A stretch of DNA of 6,615 nt, from contig JAPKZE010000102.1 in assembly GCA_026393955.1 (NCBI GenBank), forward strand, positions 1-6,615, given 5' to 3'. The notes beneath the pieces are model-generated. The model was not told the DNA's origin. It was given only the letters and a program-made list of their open reading frames with translations, and made no database searches. The first letter of the stretch is position 1; each line of letters opens with the position of its first letter. The stretch comes from Candidatus Aminicenantota bacterium. Its GTDB lineage: Bacteria > Acidobacteriota > Aminicenantia > Aminicenantales > Saccharicenantaceae. Shown here in pieces: positions 5,163-6,615 of the stretch. The translations under genes and the position numbers were made by a program.

Positions 5163-5926
5163 AGATCTACCGCTTCCGCTACCGCAAGAGGGTCCTCCTG
5201 GGTGTCCTCAAGGAGGAGTATCTCTTCCCGATCGTCGGGTCGGTCTTCGGCGACTTCAAGATCGGCCCGAGCCCGGTGCCCATCGGCGACGTCCACGTCC
5301 TGCCGCCCGTTCTGCCCTCCAAGATCATCGGCATCGGCCGCAACTACAGGGAGCACGCCCAGGAGCTGGGCAACCCCCTGCCGGAGGAGCCGCTCATCTT
5401 CCTCAAGCCGCCGACGGCGCTCATCGGCCACCTCGATGCCGTCGTCCAGCCGCCGGCCTCGGCCCGGGTCGACTACGAGGGCGAGGTCGCCGTCGTCATC
5501 CGGAAGAGGACCCGCCGTCTCCGCGACGACGACCCCGTCGACGACGCCATCCTCGGCTACACCTGTTTCAACGACATCACGGCCCGCGACCTGCAGACCA
5601 AGGACGTCCAGTTCACCCGGGCCAAGGGCTTCGACACCTTCGCGGCGGCCGGCCCGTGCATCGCGACGGGGCTCGATCCGTCCGGGCTGCGGCTGAAGAC
5701 CTTCCTCAACGGCAAGCTCGTCCAGTCGGGGACGACCGCGAACCTGATCTTCTCTATCCCGTTCCTGGTCCGGTTCCTGTCCCGGATCATGACCCTCGAG
5801 CCCGGCGACATCATCGCCACGGGCACGCCGGCCGGAGTGGGGCCGACCGCGCCCGGCGACCGGGTCGACGTCCAGATCGAGGGGATCGGCGTGCTTTCGA
5901 ACACGTTCACGCGCCCGAGCGCCTAG
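5159..5926 (+). CDS. Fumarylacetoacetate hydrolase (FAH) family protein
   Basis: A 255-residue enzyme of the FAH superfamily, whose members cleave or isomerise acylpyruvate-type compounds and some decarboxylate oxaloacetate, using a bound divalent metal in the cytoplasm. I start it at the GTG (5159), which overlaps the previous stop as GTGA and gives MKIYRFRY, a common beginning in this family. Seen motifs are IIGIGRNYREHAQELG (56-71), EEPLIFLKPPTALIG (76-90), DYEGEVAVVI (105-114), GYTCFNDITARDLQ (133-146), KGFDTFAAAGP (about 167-177) and the C-terminal GDIIATGTPAGVGP. Glu107, Glu109 and Asp139 match the E-x-E...D metal site. The fold core is complete with no missing key residue. Exact substrate cannot be read: acylpyruvase/oxaloacetate decarboxylase (FAHD1-like), fumarylpyruvate hydrolase and 2-hydroxyhepta-2,4-diene-1,7-dioate isomerase all share these motifs. 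No aromatic degradation genes are adjacent, which mildly favours a housekeeping role. Confidence 0.92.
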   Translation: MKIYRFRYRKRVLLGVLKEEYLFPIVGSVFGDFKIGPSPVPIGDVHVLPPVLPSKIIGIGRNYREHAQELGNPLPEEPLIFLKPPTALIGHLDAVVQPPASARVDYEGEVAVVIRKRTRRLRDDDPVDDAILGYTCFNDITARDLQTKDVQFTRAKGFDTFAAAGPCIATGLDPSGLRLKTFLNGKLVQSGTTANLIFSIPFLVRFLSRIMTLEPGDIIATGTPAGVGPTAPGDRVDVQIEGIGVLSNTFTRPSA

Positions 5927-5930
5927 GAGG
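5925..5930 (+). promoter_or_regulatory. Shine-Dalgarno overlapping a stop codon
   Basis: AGGAGG uses the last two bases of the FAH-family TAG stop and lies 4 bases before the ATG at 5935. The ribosome ending the upstream gene is thus placed at the next start. Confidence 0.75.
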
Positions 5931-5934
5931 ATTC

Positions 5935-6579
5935 ATGAAGCTGTTCCTGGATTCGGCCAATCTCGACGAGATCCGCGAAGTCGCCGGCTGGGGCGTCCTC
6001 GACGGGGTCACCACCAATCCGTCCCTCTGCTCCAAGGAGAGCGTCTCCTTCGAGGACAACATCCGGGCCATCTGCGCCCTGACGCCCGGACCCGTCAGCG
6101 CCGAGTGTGTGTCGCTCCAGGCCGGCGAGATCGTCGTCGAGGCCCGGGCGCTGGCCCGGATCGCGCCCAACATCGCCGTCAAGATCCCCGTCGGTCTGGA
6201 AGGCCTCAAGGCCACGAAGACGCTCCACGCCGAGGGCGTCGCGGTCAACATGACCCTCGTCTTCTCCGCGGGCCAGGCCCTGCTCGCGGCCAAGGCCGGG
6301 GCCCGCTTCGTCAGCCCCTTCATCGGGCGCCTCGACGACATCGCCGAGGACGGCATGGCCCTCATCGAGGAGATCGTCGAGATCTTCGAGAACTACCGGT
6401 TCACGACCGAGGTCATCGTTGCCAGCGTCCGCCATCCCCGCCACGTCATCGAAGCCGCCCGGATCGGGGCCGATATCGCCACCGTTCCATTCGCGGTCAT
6501 GGAGAAGCTCGTCCGCCATCCGCTGACGGACATCGGCATCGAGCGCTTTCTCGCCGACTGGAGGAAAGTCAAGAAGTGA
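5935..6579 (+). CDS. Transaldolase, small TalC/MipB type
   Basis: A 214-residue TIM-barrel aldolase of the short transaldolase/fructose-6-phosphate aldolase (FSA) family, cytoplasmic, in the non-oxidative pentose phosphate pathway. The start is fixed by ATG at 5935 with AGGAGG. Motifs are FLDSANLDEI (4-13, Asp6), GVTTNPSL (24-31), VKIP (82-85) with Lys83 as the Schiff-base lysine, GVAVNMTLVFS (101-111), AGARFVSPFIGRLDD (121-135) and a C-terminal TVPFAVMEKL helix. Two residues that separate activities both point to true transaldolase: Glu57 (SAEC), where E. coli FsaA has Gln, and Phe129 (SPFIGR), where FsaA has Tyr. These correspondences are from memory of the FSA/transaldolase literature. Length is normal for TalC (about 212-220). 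It ends with GTGA, overlapping a possible next gene. Confidence 0.95.
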   Translation: MKLFLDSANLDEIREVAGWGVLDGVTTNPSLCSKESVSFEDNIRAICALTPGPVSAECVSLQAGEIVVEARALARIAPNIAVKIPVGLEGLKATKTLHAEGVAVNMTLVFSAGQALLAAKAGARFVSPFIGRLDDIAEDGMALIEEIVEIFENYRFTTEVIVASVRHPRHVIEAARIGADIATVPFAVMEKLVRHPLTDIGIERFLADWRKVKK

Positions 6580-6615
6580 GGCTCCACGCCGTCGTCCGGG
6601 TCCGTGAACAGGCCC
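6576..6615 (+). CDS. Possible start of a further operon gene (cut by window end)
   Basis: A GTG at 6576 overlaps the transaldolase stop as GTGA, the same arrangement as at 5159, and opens a frame reading MRLHAVVRVREQA to the window edge. GAGG at 6561-6564 is a plausible Shine-Dalgarno. Thirteen codons are too few to identify a product, so this is supported only by the overlap pattern of the operon. Confidence 0.35.
   Translation, partial: MRLHAVVRVREQA

Noticed and set aside
5656..5934. Long N-terminal extension of the transaldolase frame into the FAH gene
   Set aside because: This is the wrong frame of the FAH gene; the ATG at 5935 with AGGAGG gives a full-length normal transaldolase.
1..6615. 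CRISPR arrays, tRNA or rRNA genes, insertion sequences
   Set aside because: No regularly spaced direct repeats, no tRNA or rRNA signature and no transposase frame seen on either strand.

Overview
The window holds two blocks of plus-strand genes separated by about 420 bases of non-coding DNA. All real genes are on the plus strand. It is bacterial. The right block has very high GC (for example 47 of 60 bases in 3241-3300) and strong C/G preference at third codon positions. The left block is milder (38 of 60 in 1321-1380, with many GAT, TAT and ATT codons). From remembered gene content and codon style, the right block resembles an uncultured Aminicenantes/Acidobacteriota-type genome. The left pair resembles carbohydrate gene pairs seen in Nitrospira-like and other environmental bacteria. 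Both assignments are weak and were not tested by any search.

Left block (1-2264): the C-terminal part of a glycosyltransferase-associated alpha-helical protein, cut by the window edge. It overlaps by 4 bases (ATGA) with a GH130 glycoside phosphorylase-type gene. A small, lysine-rich, apparently disordered 90-residue protein with a strong Shine-Dalgarno follows. The first two probably work together on mannoside-type saccharides; the third is unknown.

Middle (2265-2685): no convincing gene. The DNA is packed with perfect inverted repeats (arms of 12, 7 and 9 bp within 115 bases, plus several weaker ones). At its right edge is an AT-rich 24-bp imperfect palindrome that contains a minus-strand extended -10-like sequence. 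At its left edge is a hairpin that would be followed by a T-tract on the minus strand. Together these suggest an unrecognised structured RNA, possibly on the minus strand, or a structured leader for the downstream operon.

Right block (2686-6615): a tightly packed operon of hslV, hslU, an outer-membrane-type lipoprotein with a Cys-Gly-x-Lys-Gly-Pro start and a fibronectin-III-like body, a fumarylacetoacetate hydrolase-family enzyme and a TalC-type transaldolase. A further GTG start overlaps the end of the transaldolase gene. Every gene junction is a stop/start contact or overlap, or has a Shine-Dalgarno embedded in the preceding stop, which implies translational coupling. HslV and HslU form the two-component ATP-dependent protease; the last two enzymes belong to central carbon metabolism.

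The change in codon use across the middle region is the largest-scale oddity. It could reflect horizontal acquisition of one side or an assembly join.
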